Of a stretch of 64,000 bases of DNA, positions 34,342-40,898 are shown in pieces. The position numbers were made by a program, and so were the translations under genes. The notes below the pieces were generated by a model. It did no database searches. It was not told the origin of the DNA and saw only the letters and a list, made by a program, of their open reading frames with translations. The first letter of the stretch is position 1. Each line of letters starts with the position of its first letter. The stretch is from Paucimonas sp. (GTDB lineage: Bacteria > Pseudomonadota > Gammaproteobacteria > Pseudomonadales > Pseudomonadaceae). The stretch is taken from NCBI GenBank assembly GCA_031253995.1, contig JAIRVG010000028.1:62001-126000 (forward strand), written 5' to 3'.

Positions 34342-34763
34342 TTCCCCCGGCGGCCCGCTTCCTGCGAGGCCGCCCCATTCCCTCTCCCGTTCAGCACCGC
34401 CTTCCACCGGCGCGGCCTGCGCCTGCGCGTCGACCGGAGGGTCATCCGAATGACTCGCAAGTCACTGAATTACGCGGAAAGCCTGTAGGAAAAGAATTTT
34501 GTAGTGATAAGAAAAAATCACTACAAAACCTGTTGACGCCATTCGTCGCCCTCTTGCATGATGAGGCCGTCTCCCTGATCGGGAGCGCTGGCAAGGGTGT
34601 TCCAGACGGTTCGAGTGGTTTTCGGATCGTCCGTGGAGTGGGACTGTCCAAAAGGCAGAGTGAAGAAAGCCCCTGTTGCGATGCTGCTGTAGCAGCCTTG
34701 GTAGTGCGCTACACGTTGTAGCGCCGGAAGAGAAATCAATACTGAAGCGTCATGGGGGCTTTA
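34342..34763. other. 422-base structured intergenic region
   Basis: No convincing gene is visible. The region holds a perfect 12-bp inverted repeat with an 8-base A-rich loop (34497-34508 with 34517-34528), directly followed by TTGACG (34533-34538) with a weak -10 candidate near 34557, then about 200 bases of leader containing GCTGCTGTAGCAGC and a perfect 8-bp hairpin (34706-34713 with 34717-34724) shortly before the next start codon. This looks like an operator-promoter followed by a structured 5' leader, or a small RNA. Confidence 0.45.
34497..34528 (+). promoter_or_regulatory. Perfect inverted repeat abutting a candidate promoter
   Basis: TTTTGTAGTGAT and ATCACTACAAAA flank an 8-base loop. 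It is followed by CC-TG-TTGACG rather than a T-run, so it is more likely a regulator site overlapping the upstream side of a promoter than a terminator. Confidence 0.45.
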
Positions 34764-35096
34764 ATGATGAACCTGAACGAAAAACCGACCATCGAAGAAC
34801 TGGCCAAACTGTTCGCCGCGCGCAAGGACAGCCTCGACAGCCACATTCTCTGGATCTGCAACGCGGGTGAAGTGCACATCGAGGGCCTGGGTGGCTGCAC
34901 CGCGGAAAGCGAGTTCGAACAACGCAAGCCAAACATGCGTGCCCGCCTGAAGATGTACCGTCGCGGCCAGGGCTACGTCGGCAAGAAAGCCGCCGCCGAC
35001 ACCCAGTTCGTCGGCCGCGTCCTGGCCACCCTGCAGCAGGAATGGCCAACGCTGCGTGACAGCCACGGCGTGCAGGTCATCGACCGCCTCTGCTGA
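34764..35096 (+). CDS. Conserved hypothetical protein (about 110 residues)
   Basis: A 110-residue protein beginning MMNLNEKPTIEELAKLFA. GGGGG stands 5-8 bases before two adjacent ATG codons (34764, 34767), favouring these over the ATG at 34752. The sequence is basic in the second half (NMRARLKMYRRGQGYVGKKAAAD) with no membrane segment or known motif; it gives the impression of a conserved pseudomonad protein. The long structured leader before it suggests post-transcriptional control. Confidence 0.65.
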   Translation: MMNLNEKPTIEELAKLFAARKDSLDSHILWICNAGEVHIEGLGGCTAESEFEQRKPNMRARLKMYRRGQGYVGKKAAADTQFVGRVLATLQQEWPTLRDSHGVQVIDRLC

Positions 35097-35103
35097 TCTT
35101 CAG

Positions 35104-35196
35104 CGGCAAGTTGCAAGTTACAAGCTGCAAGAAGAAGCCAAGGCAACGCGCATCCGCCTCTTCTTGCAGCTTGAAGCTTCAAGCTTGAAGCTCAAA
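35104..35196. repeat. AAGCTTGCAAG-type short dispersed repeats
   Basis: A string of related words (GCAAGTTGCAAGTTACAAGC, CTTGCAGCTTGAAGCTTCAA) with mutual inverse complementarity. This repeat type is common in intergenic DNA of P. putida-group genomes. It leads straight into the terminator. Confidence 0.55.
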
Positions 35197-35238
35197 AAAA
35201 AAGCCGGTGGGGCATTCATTGCCCCACCGGCTTTCCTG
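35197..35238. terminator. Bidirectional intrinsic terminator
   Basis: A 13-bp perfect stem (35201-35213 with 35221-35233), 7-base loop, with an A-run of nine on the left and a T-rich tail on the right. It ends the upstream plus-strand gene and the minus-strand gene that stops at 35251. Confidence 0.9.
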
Positions 35239-35250
35239 TTTACGATTCGA

Positions 35251-35547
35251 TCACGCCCGCAGTGCCATGACCTCCTCCGGCTGCAGCCCGGCCACCAGTG
35301 CCCTGGCCCGGTCGACGCCCCAGACCAGTGCCCGGCTCATGCTCTCGCTGGGCCGTGTAGGGTAATACTCCTCCAGCAACGCCTTGCCCTGGCGGGCATA
35401 GACACCTAGGAACAGCTGGGTCGCGCCAGTGCGCGAGAGCCTGACCTGGACATCGATGCTGGTACCGTCACTCAGGACTTCATCATGGCTGCGGCTGTGC
35501 AACATGGCATCCGCCCATTCCCAGTATTTCTCTTCCCTGATACGCAT
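35251..35547 (-). CDS. Small conserved hypothetical protein
   Basis: A 98-residue protein. GGAGG before tandem ATG codons supports a start at 35547 (6-base spacing) or 35550. Sequence begins MRIREEKYWEWADAMLH; a central strand-rich part (TSIDVQVRLSRTGATQLFLGVYA) and a helix at the C-terminus (MSRALVWGVDRARALVAG) are visible. The layout resembles small DUF-type pseudomonad proteins; function unknown. The terminator at 35197-35238 closes the unit. Confidence 0.68.
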   Translation of the reverse strand: MRIREEKYWEWADAMLHSRSHDEVLSDGTSIDVQVRLSRTGATQLFLGVYARQGKALLEEYYPTRPSESMSRALVWGVDRARALVAGLQPEEVMALRA

Positions 35548-35728
35548 CATTGTCCTCCACTGGAATTTGCGCGTTGGCGGGCGTAGTAAGGCACAAATTG
35601 CCATCCCTCTCCAGCGCCGCCCGGCGGCGCAATGAGCAGGGTCAAGCAAAACGGCATCAATTGGCGCAAATCGCGCATCCGTCGACGCTTTGCGCAAACA
35701 CCCGCGAATGCCCCGCAGGGCAGCGGAT

Positions 35729-35920
35729 TCAGCGTTTCGGCAATGCGGCGGGAAGGAAGCGGCGGCTTTCGGCGCGGGCCGGCATCCGAGGCTTGAAGGT
35801 GTCCTGCGTATCGTCCAGGGTCATATGGATAAAACCGAGGCGGACGGCGGACTGGCCGCAACGCACAACGGAATTGATCGGGAATTCATCGCCGAGGTCT
35901 TCGAGAAATTGATCCTTCAT
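35729..35920 (-). CDS. Possible small protein of 63 residues
   Basis: Begins MKDQFLEDLGDEFPINSVVR after a good AGGAAC ribosome site, which is the main argument for it. The second half is basic and Pro/Ala-rich and may be poorly conserved. No recognised family and no membrane segment. It could be a real short gene or an unconserved frame. Confidence 0.4.
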   Translation of the reverse strand: MKDQFLEDLGDEFPINSVVRCGQSAVRLGFIHMTLDDTQDTFKPRMPARAESRRFLPAALPKR

Positions 35921-36061
35921 GTTCCTGCTCCCCTCTGAAAGCGACCGCTACCGATCCTCCAGCGAAGGACCTGAAAATAGCGATCTCGATGCTTCAGAGA
36001 CTAGCCGGACATTTGCGGACCGACCGGTCATCGGCGCGATCCCCGACCAGCGGCATGATTC

Positions 36062-36946
36062 TCAGGCCTGGGCGGGACGGAAAGCGTCCTTCAAGCGCGG
36101 ACCGAACACGTTGATCAGCAGCCCCACCATCACCAGCAGACCGCCCCAGCACTGGATCGCGCTCAGGCGTTCATCCAGCAGCCAGGCCGAGGATGTCAGC
36201 CCCACCACCGGAACCAGAAGCGAAAACGGTGCCACCTTGCCTGCCGGGTAGCGCGACAGCAGGCGGCTCCACAGGCCATAGCCGAGCATGGTGGCGATGG
36301 CGGCCAGGTAGATCAGCGACAGGATCGAGTTCAGCCCGATGTTGCGCAGCGACGACTCGATCAGCGCCGGCCCCTCCAGGTACCAGGACAGTGCCAGGAA
36401 CGGCAGCGGCGGAATCAGCGCGCCCCAGATCACCAGGGCCACCAGGTCGATCTTGCCGAAGCGCCGGGTGATGATGTTGCCCATGGCCCAGCAGGCGCCG
36501 CCGCACAGGGTCAGCAGCAGGGCCAGCAGCGGCACGTGGCTGCCGTTCTCGCTGCCGATCAACGCCAGCCCGCCGGCCGCCACCAGCAGGCCCAGGACAC
36601 TGGCCGCGCGCAGGCGCTCGTTGAGGAACAGCGCGGCGAAGATCATGGTGAAGAACGCCTGCGACTGCAGCACCAGCGAGGCCAGGCCCGGCGGCATGCC
36701 GTTGTGCATGGCCTCGAAGAGGAAGGCGAACTGGCCGAGGGAAATGGTCGAGCCGTAGGCCACCAGCCAGCGCCAAGGCAACTGCGGGCGGCGGATGAAG
36801 AACACGGCGGGAATCGCCACCAGGATGAAACGCAGGGCCCCGAGCAACATCGGCGGCAGCCCGTCGAGACCGACCTTGATCACCACGAAGTTCAGGCCCC
36901 AGGCAACGATCACCACCAGCGCCAGCAACAGATCCTTGAGCGGCAT
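36062..36946 (-). CDS. eamA: O-acetylserine/cysteine-type exporter, EamA family
   Basis: Inner-membrane drug/metabolite-type transporter with ten helices in two EamA repeats over 294 residues. It follows E. coli EamA closely in the parts I remember: VVIVAWGLNFVVIKVGLDGL, GMPPGLASLVLQSQAFFTM, LVIWGALIPPLPF, SLLVPVVGLTSSAWLLDE, and INVFGPRL near the end. E. coli EamA exports cysteine-pathway metabolites, so a role in thiol or amino-acid efflux is plausible. It is a single-gene unit. Confidence 0.87.
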   Translation of the reverse strand: MPLKDLLLALVVIVAWGLNFVVIKVGLDGLPPMLLGALRFILVAIPAVFFIRRPQLPWRWLVAYGSTISLGQFAFLFEAMHNGMPPGLASLVLQSQAFFTMIFAALFLNERLRAASVLGLLVAAGGLALIGSENGSHVPLLALLLTLCGGACWAMGNIITRRFGKIDLVALVIWGALIPPLPFLALSWYLEGPALIESSLRNIGLNSILSLIYLAAIATMLGYGLWSRLLSRYPAGKVAPFSLLVPVVGLTSSAWLLDERLSAIQCWGGLLVMVGLLINVFGPRLKDAFRPAQA

Positions 36947-36982
36947 TTTTCCCCCATCGTACGCGTAATAATTTGAAACATC

Positions 36983-37534
36983 CTACGCGTGCACGCTCCA
37001 CTGGACCACCTCCGGCTCGATCCGGGAATCATCCACCCCCTGGATCAACCCGCAGCGGATCGCCTCCTCCGGCGTAACGATCCGCGGATACGCCATCAGG
37101 TAACGCGGAATATCCAGCACCTCCTCCGCCCCCTGCGTGCGCTCGGCAACGATCTGCGCATACAGCTGCAGGTCATAATCCAGGCTCATCGCATACTCGG
37201 CCATCCGCGCATGGTCCACCGACCCGTGCAGGGTCCAGTGGAACGGATGGAACAAAAACTTGCTCAGGGCACAGGCGGTGCGGTGCTCGCCGGCGAGGAA
37301 GATGATGTTGCCCATCGACTCCACCGTACCGAGGTTGTGGGTGTCCACCCGCACCGGCAGTGAGCGCAGGAAGTTGTACAGGCTGAAACCGTAGCTGCAC
37401 TCCCCGCCCATGGTGGCGAGATTCACCTGCAGGCGATCGGCGCCCTGTTGCAGGGCCTTGGAACAGGTGCTGATGAGGTTGCCGCAGGTGGATGCGTTGA
37501 TCGGTCCGGTGAAATGAATGATATGACTGGCCAT
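36983..37534 (-). CDS. ClpP-like serine protease family protein
   Basis: A 183-residue member of the ClpP/crotonase fold. Catalytic candidates are present in ClpP order: Ser73 in GTVESMGNIIFLAG, His96 in KFLFHPFHW, and an Asp near the C-terminus (LIQGVDDSR). The oligomerisation handle and Clp-loop region differ from housekeeping ClpP, so it belongs to an outlying ClpP-like group and may not partner ClpX/A. ATG 37534 follows GAGGTGACC; GTG at 37540 is the weaker choice. It is separated by 63 bases from the next minus-strand gene upstream (low-affinity iron permease family). Confidence 0.8.
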   Translation of the reverse strand: MASHIIHFTGPINASTCGNLISTCSKALQQGADRLQVNLATMGGECSYGFSLYNFLRSLPVRVDTHNLGTVESMGNIIFLAGEHRTACALSKFLFHPFHWTLHGSVDHARMAEYAMSLDYDLQLYAQIVAERTQGAEEVLDIPRYLMAYPRIVTPEEAIRCGLIQGVDDSRIEPEVVQWSVHA

Positions 37535-37597
37535 GGTCACCTCGTGCTGTCGGGTCGGTTGCCGGCGGCGTCATGCACGCCGGCGTCTTTCCGTGAG

Positions 37598-37993
37598 TCA
37601 GGCGTCGCCGTCTTTGCGTGGGGTATTGTCCGCGCCCTTGTCGTCGGCGAGTTCGCCCAGGTGCTGGTAGCGCTTGCGCAGTTCATGGAGCTGCTTCTCG
37701 TCCAGATCGTCCAGGCCAAGCAAGGCGTGGTGGGCCCGGCGCGTGGCCCGCAGCAGCTCGTCGACCTTGATATGCAGCTCGTCGGTGTCGCGGTTCTGGG
37801 TGTTCTGGATGAGGAACACCATGAGGAAGGTCACGATGGTGGTCGAGGTATTGATCACCAGTTGCCACGTGTCGCTGAAGTGGAACAGCGGCCCGCTGAT
37901 CCCCCACGCCAGCACCAGCCCGAAGGCGATGGCGAAGGTCATGGGGCGACCGGTCCAGTTGGCCAGCTTCTGGGCGAAACGCGAGAACTTCAT
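37598..37993 (-). CDS. Low-affinity iron permease family membrane protein
   Basis: A 131-residue protein with two membrane helices (FAIAFGLVLAWGISGPLF and the following INTSTTIVTFLMVFLIQNTQNRD) and a cytosolic charged tail. This is the PF04120 family, named after yeast Fet4 but in bacteria of unproven transport function. INTSTTIVTFLMVFLIQ is its signature. ATG 37993 with GGAAGG at proper spacing is preferred over ATG 38014. It lies upstream of the ClpP-like gene and may share a transcript. Confidence 0.85.
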   Translation of the reverse strand: MKFSRFAQKLANWTGRPMTFAIAFGLVLAWGISGPLFHFSDTWQLVINTSTTIVTFLMVFLIQNTQNRDTDELHIKVDELLRATRRAHHALLGLDDLDEKQLHELRKRYQHLGELADDKGADNTPRKDGDA

Positions 37994-38198
37994 GGTGGCG
38001 ACTTCCTTCCGCATGCCAGCAACACGGTGCGGGCCGAGGCTGTCTGGCCCGTCACTCGGTGGAGGCGCCGGGGCGGGCAAAGTTCAACTGCATTGAGCAG
38101 GCTCGCCATTCGTCCGCCGTCCTGAACCGGCCATCCGCCCTTTCAGTCGCAGCCAATAAGACGCTCGACAAAAGCTGACACCGCCACCGGAGGTGACC

Positions 38199-38627
38199 AT
38201 GCGAACCCCTGCCCTGCTGTTGATCCTCGCCAGCCTTGCCAGCGGCCCTGTCCTGGCGGACGCCTGCCAGGTCAGCACGCGCTCGTCCAGCGAGGCGGTG
38301 CCGGCCGTGGAAGTGCAGACCTGCTACAAGCTCACGGGCATGCCCGACGACGCCATCGACTGGTCGTGCAGCAACGAAAACAAGGAAATGCTCAACACCG
38401 AAAAACGCCGGGTGGCGCGCTGCCCGGACAAGGAGACCGGGCAATGCAGCGCGCCCTTGACCCAGGAGAGCCTGGCCAATCCCAAGGCCACCAGCAATGA
38501 CCCGGACGGCGCACGACCGACGATTCCCAAGGATGCGCGCGTGGTCACCTACTACTACGACACGCGGAACCAGGGCCAGTCGCGGATCGATTGCGAAAAG
38601 GCCGGGGGGACCTGGCAGTTGCCCTGA
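38199..38627 (+). CDS. Exported hypothetical protein
   Basis: A 142-residue protein with a signal peptide (MRTPALLLILASLASGPVLADA). The mature part has six or so cysteines (DACQVST, QTCYKL, DWSCSN, VARCPD, GQCSAP, IDCEKA), indicating a disulfide-linked periplasmic protein. Ribosome site GGAGGTGACC directly before ATG. The C-terminal VTYYYDTRNQGQSRIDCEKAGG looks conserved. Family unknown to me. Confidence 0.68.
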   Translation: MRTPALLLILASLASGPVLADACQVSTRSSSEAVPAVEVQTCYKLTGMPDDAIDWSCSNENKEMLNTEKRRVARCPDKETGQCSAPLTQESLANPKATSNDPDGARPTIPKDARVVTYYYDTRNQGQSRIDCEKAGGTWQLP

Positions 38628-38667
38628 TTGGCGTCATCGCTGGCACACACCATCGGAGGATCGTCCC

Positions 38668-39039
38668 ATGCCACGTGGAAGCAAGGACAAATACACCGAG
38701 GCACAGAAACGCAAGGCCGAACATATCGAGGACAGCTACGAAGCCAAGGGGGTGCCCAAGGACGAAGCCGAAGCCCGCGCCTGGGCCACGGTCAACAAGC
38801 AGTCCGGAGGCGGCGAGAAGGCGGGGGGTTCCGGGCAGAAGAAAAGCGCGGGCGCCAAGCATGAGTCGCGGCAGTCCTCGGCGCAACGCGCGGTAAAGAC
38901 CAGGCATGGCGAGCCGAGGCCGGATCAACCCATGGAAGACCTGACCAAGGCCGAGCTGATGGACAAGGCACGCAAGCAGAACATCGCGGGACGCTCGACG
39001 ATGCGCAAGGCCGAGTTGATCAAGGCGCTGAGCCGGTAG
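38668..39039 (+). CDS. Basic Rho-N/SAP-like small protein (often called plasmid stabilisation protein)
   Basis: A 123-residue very basic, Lys/Glu/Gln-rich protein: an N-terminal helical piece (MPRGSKDKYTEAQKRKAEHI, EAEARAWATVNKQSGGG), a disordered middle, and a C-terminal two-helix Rho-N/SAP-like motif (TKAELMDKARKQNIAGRSTM). Pseudomonad homologues are commonly annotated as plasmid stabilisation proteins although they are chromosomal. A nucleic-acid-binding stress role fits the neighbourhood. GGAGG stands 8-9 bases before ATG. Confidence 0.75.
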   Translation: MPRGSKDKYTEAQKRKAEHIEDSYEAKGVPKDEAEARAWATVNKQSGGGEKAGGSGQKKSAGAKHESRQSSAQRAVKTRHGEPRPDQPMEDLTKAELMDKARKQNIAGRSTMRKAELIKALSR

Positions 39040-39044
39040 CCAAC

Positions 39045-39797
39045 TCAGTAGTCGATGGACACGCAGCCATCGCTCCCCGGGCGACCATCGTTGTGCGCTG
39101 CGACACCCCCATCGCCGCCCATGCCGGCACCCTTGCACCAGGCCGCACGAGCGGCATCAGCGGCACTGGCCGTCACCTGCTCACTGCGCTGGACCTTGAG
39201 CCCGCGCAGGATGGCGACGCGTCTTGCCGCCTCTTCGGGATTGGCTGCGGCGCCCTTGCCCGGGGTGTCGGCGCGGGCATCACGGCCGGCCAAACCCTCC
39301 ACCAGCACGCAATCGGGGGTGGTCGAGCCCTTGCCACCACGGCCAGCGTGCCCGGGCGAGCTGGACAGCAAGCGACTGCGCCCGTGACTGCCAGCTTCGC
39401 CTCCGTAGGCGAAAAAGGTGAACGCCGAGATCGTGCCGCCCGGCTCGCGAATGCGGATGCCACTCGCCCCGCCGGCCGAAGCCACGCCACCTGCACCGAC
39501 GGTGACCAGCAAGGAAGAACCGGGCATCACCACCAGGGTGCAGATCAGCGTCGCCCCGCCACCGCCGCCACCGCCTGCGGCAGGGCTGCCGTTGAAAAAC
39601 GGCAGGTCACGGGCCACGGCGCCATGCCCGCCTCCACCCCCGGCGCCGATCAGGGTGAAGGTGACCTTGCGGACCGAGGCTGGCAGTTCGAGAAGGTAGG
39701 TATCGGCGGGCCGGGTCCAGGTCTGGTTCCCGGCGTGGGTGAGCGGAATCGACGCCATGCCGAACAACAGTGCTGCGGCAATGTTCCGTCCTGACAT
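39045..39797 (-). CDS. Secreted glycine-rich protein
   Basis: A 250-residue protein with a signal peptide (MSGRNIAAALLFGMASIPLTHAG). The mature part opens TWTRPADTYLLELPASVRKVTFTLIGAGGGGGHG and contains long Gly-rich runs (SPAAGGGGGGGATLIC, SVGAGGVASAGGASG-like), the pattern of glycine-rich/virus-spike-like domains in which GAGGGGG turns follow VTFTLIGAGG. Two cysteine pairs may form disulfides. Possibly a cell-surface adhesin or lectin-like protein. A clear GAGG ribosome site precedes the ATG. Confidence 0.7.
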   Translation of the reverse strand: MSGRNIAAALLFGMASIPLTHAGNQTWTRPADTYLLELPASVRKVTFTLIGAGGGGGHGAVARDLPFFNGSPAAGGGGGGGATLICTLVVMPGSSLLVTVGAGGVASAGGASGIRIREPGGTISAFTFFAYGGEAGSHGRSRLLSSSPGHAGRGGKGSTTPDCVLVEGLAGRDARADTPGKGAAANPEEAARRVAILRGLKVQRSEQVTASAADAARAAWCKGAGMGGDGGVAAHNDGRPGSDGCVSIDY

Positions 39798-39934
39798 GGC
39801 AAGACCTCGGAGCGCGGTTCATCCAGACCATAGCGCTGGAACGCGCAGTGCTCACCTGGCAGAAATGCCAGTTGGCAAGAACGCTTGGCGATAGAGGTTA
39901 TTGCGGACAGGAATTGGCACTCGAATCTTTGGCT

Positions 39935-39992
39935 GTGGGAGCGGGTTCACCCGCTCCCACAAGGTCCCTGCTAAATCAATGAGTTATGTGTT
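39935..39992. repeat. REP palindrome plus conserved 23-base tail
   Basis: A perfect 12-bp palindrome with a TC centre (39935-39960) is followed 9 bases later by GCTAAATCAATGAGTTATGT plus GTT (39970-39992), the same tail seen at 15911-15933 and 46446-46468. The left end sequence found in the other two copies is missing here. Confidence 0.8.
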
Positions 39993-40008
39993 TTTCCAGA
40001 ACAAAGCA

Positions 40009-40242
40009 TCAAGGCGAAATCGGATCGCTCGCCGGGAACGTCTCCTCCAGCGCGTTATCCACATTCGACTCATCAGGCTGCTTGCCCTTGTCATCGCCGC
40101 AATGACAGTCGCTCATGCGGCACGGCTCGCCGTTCTCATGCCCGCTGGCGCAGGCTTCGCAGCAGTAGGCCTCGCCGTTCTGCTTCAACGCACTGGCATC
40201 CACTTCACAGGTACAGCCAGGACAGGCGCAGTGATCGGTCAT
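40009..40242 (-). CDS. Bacterial metallothionein
   Basis: A 77-residue Cys-rich metal-binding protein of the SmtA/PmtA family; buffers zinc, copper or cadmium in the cytosol. Ten cysteines: CACPGCTCEV at the start, then YCCEACASGH, PCRMSDCHCG. The His in ASGH is the usual non-Cys ligand. The acidic tail (DNALEETFPASDPISP) is typical of pseudomonad forms. Ribosome site AAGGAGACGACC. It follows the acidic-protein gene by 17 bases on the same strand, so the two are probably co-transcribed. Confidence 0.92.
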   Translation of the reverse strand: MTDHCACPGCTCEVDASALKQNGEAYCCEACASGHENGEPCRMSDCHCGDDKGKQPDESNVDNALEETFPASDPISP

Positions 40243-40259
40243 GGTCGTCTCCTTCAGGT

Positions 40260-40736
40260 TCAGGGTTCCTCGTCGCCTTCCGGCGGCGAGACACGGTCGG
40301 TCCAGGGTTTGCCATCGAGGGGCGCGGAGCGGGCCAGTTCGGCTTCGTCGAGGCCGATGCCGCCGCCGATCTCGTCGCCGTCGACCCGGCGCAACTGCTT
40401 GTCCGCCGGGCCGTCACCGCCCTGTTCGGACGGATCGCGGGCGCCGCTCTGGTCGAACAGGGTGTCAGGGCTGAGGTCGTCGTAGGTGACGTTGTCTTCG
40501 TGCAGGCTTTCAGTGAGCGCTTCACCGCCGCTCATGCCGCCGTGCTCGACCCGCTCCGGCGGAAACTCACGGTTCACCTCCTGCTCCGGCCGGGCATCGC
40601 CGGCGCGGCCCTGGCGCTCGTCGTGGCGCTCGCTGAAATCCAGTTCACGGACCTCGCCCATGCGGTCCTGGATATCGTCGATTTCCTGGGGAACATAGGG
40701 CGCGTTGGCCCCGGGCTTGTCGCTTTTGTCGATCAT
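40260..40736 (-). CDS. Acidic, disordered conserved pseudomonad protein
   Basis: A 158-residue very acidic protein without membrane segments or Cys. Recognisable words are DIQDRMGEVRELDFSERHDE, PPERVEHGGMSGGEALTES, DNVTYDDLSPDTLFDQSGAR and DEIGGGIGLDEAELAR. Homologues in pseudomonads carry labels such as HPr-related or serine kinase/phosphatase, but I see no HPr or kinase motif. The frame stays open far upstream under ligD by chance; ATG 40736 with GAGG is the real start. It is probably co-transcribed with metallothionein and is divergent from ligD. Confidence 0.72.
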   Translation of the reverse strand: MIDKSDKPGANAPYVPQEIDDIQDRMGEVRELDFSERHDERQGRAGDARPEQEVNREFPPERVEHGGMSGGEALTESLHEDNVTYDDLSPDTLFDQSGARDPSEQGGDGPADKQLRRVDGDEIGGGIGLDEAELARSAPLDGKPWTDRVSPPEGDEEP

Positions 40737-40898
40737 GGCTGCCTCGCTTTCGGGTGGGCTCTTCCTGAGTCGACTCCCTGCCGCGCGGAATGATTCAGTC
40801 TTTTCGCCACCCGGTCGCCCGCCTGCGCTACGCCAATTGAACTCCTGTCCCGCGCGCCCTCTCCCACTTAGCAAGACGCCGAAAACAGAGCATCCGCC

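Noticed and set aside
35104..35196. CRISPR-like short repeats
   Set aside because: Repeat words are short, overlapping and of unequal spacing, with no unique spacers or cas genes; they match dispersed pseudomonad repeats.
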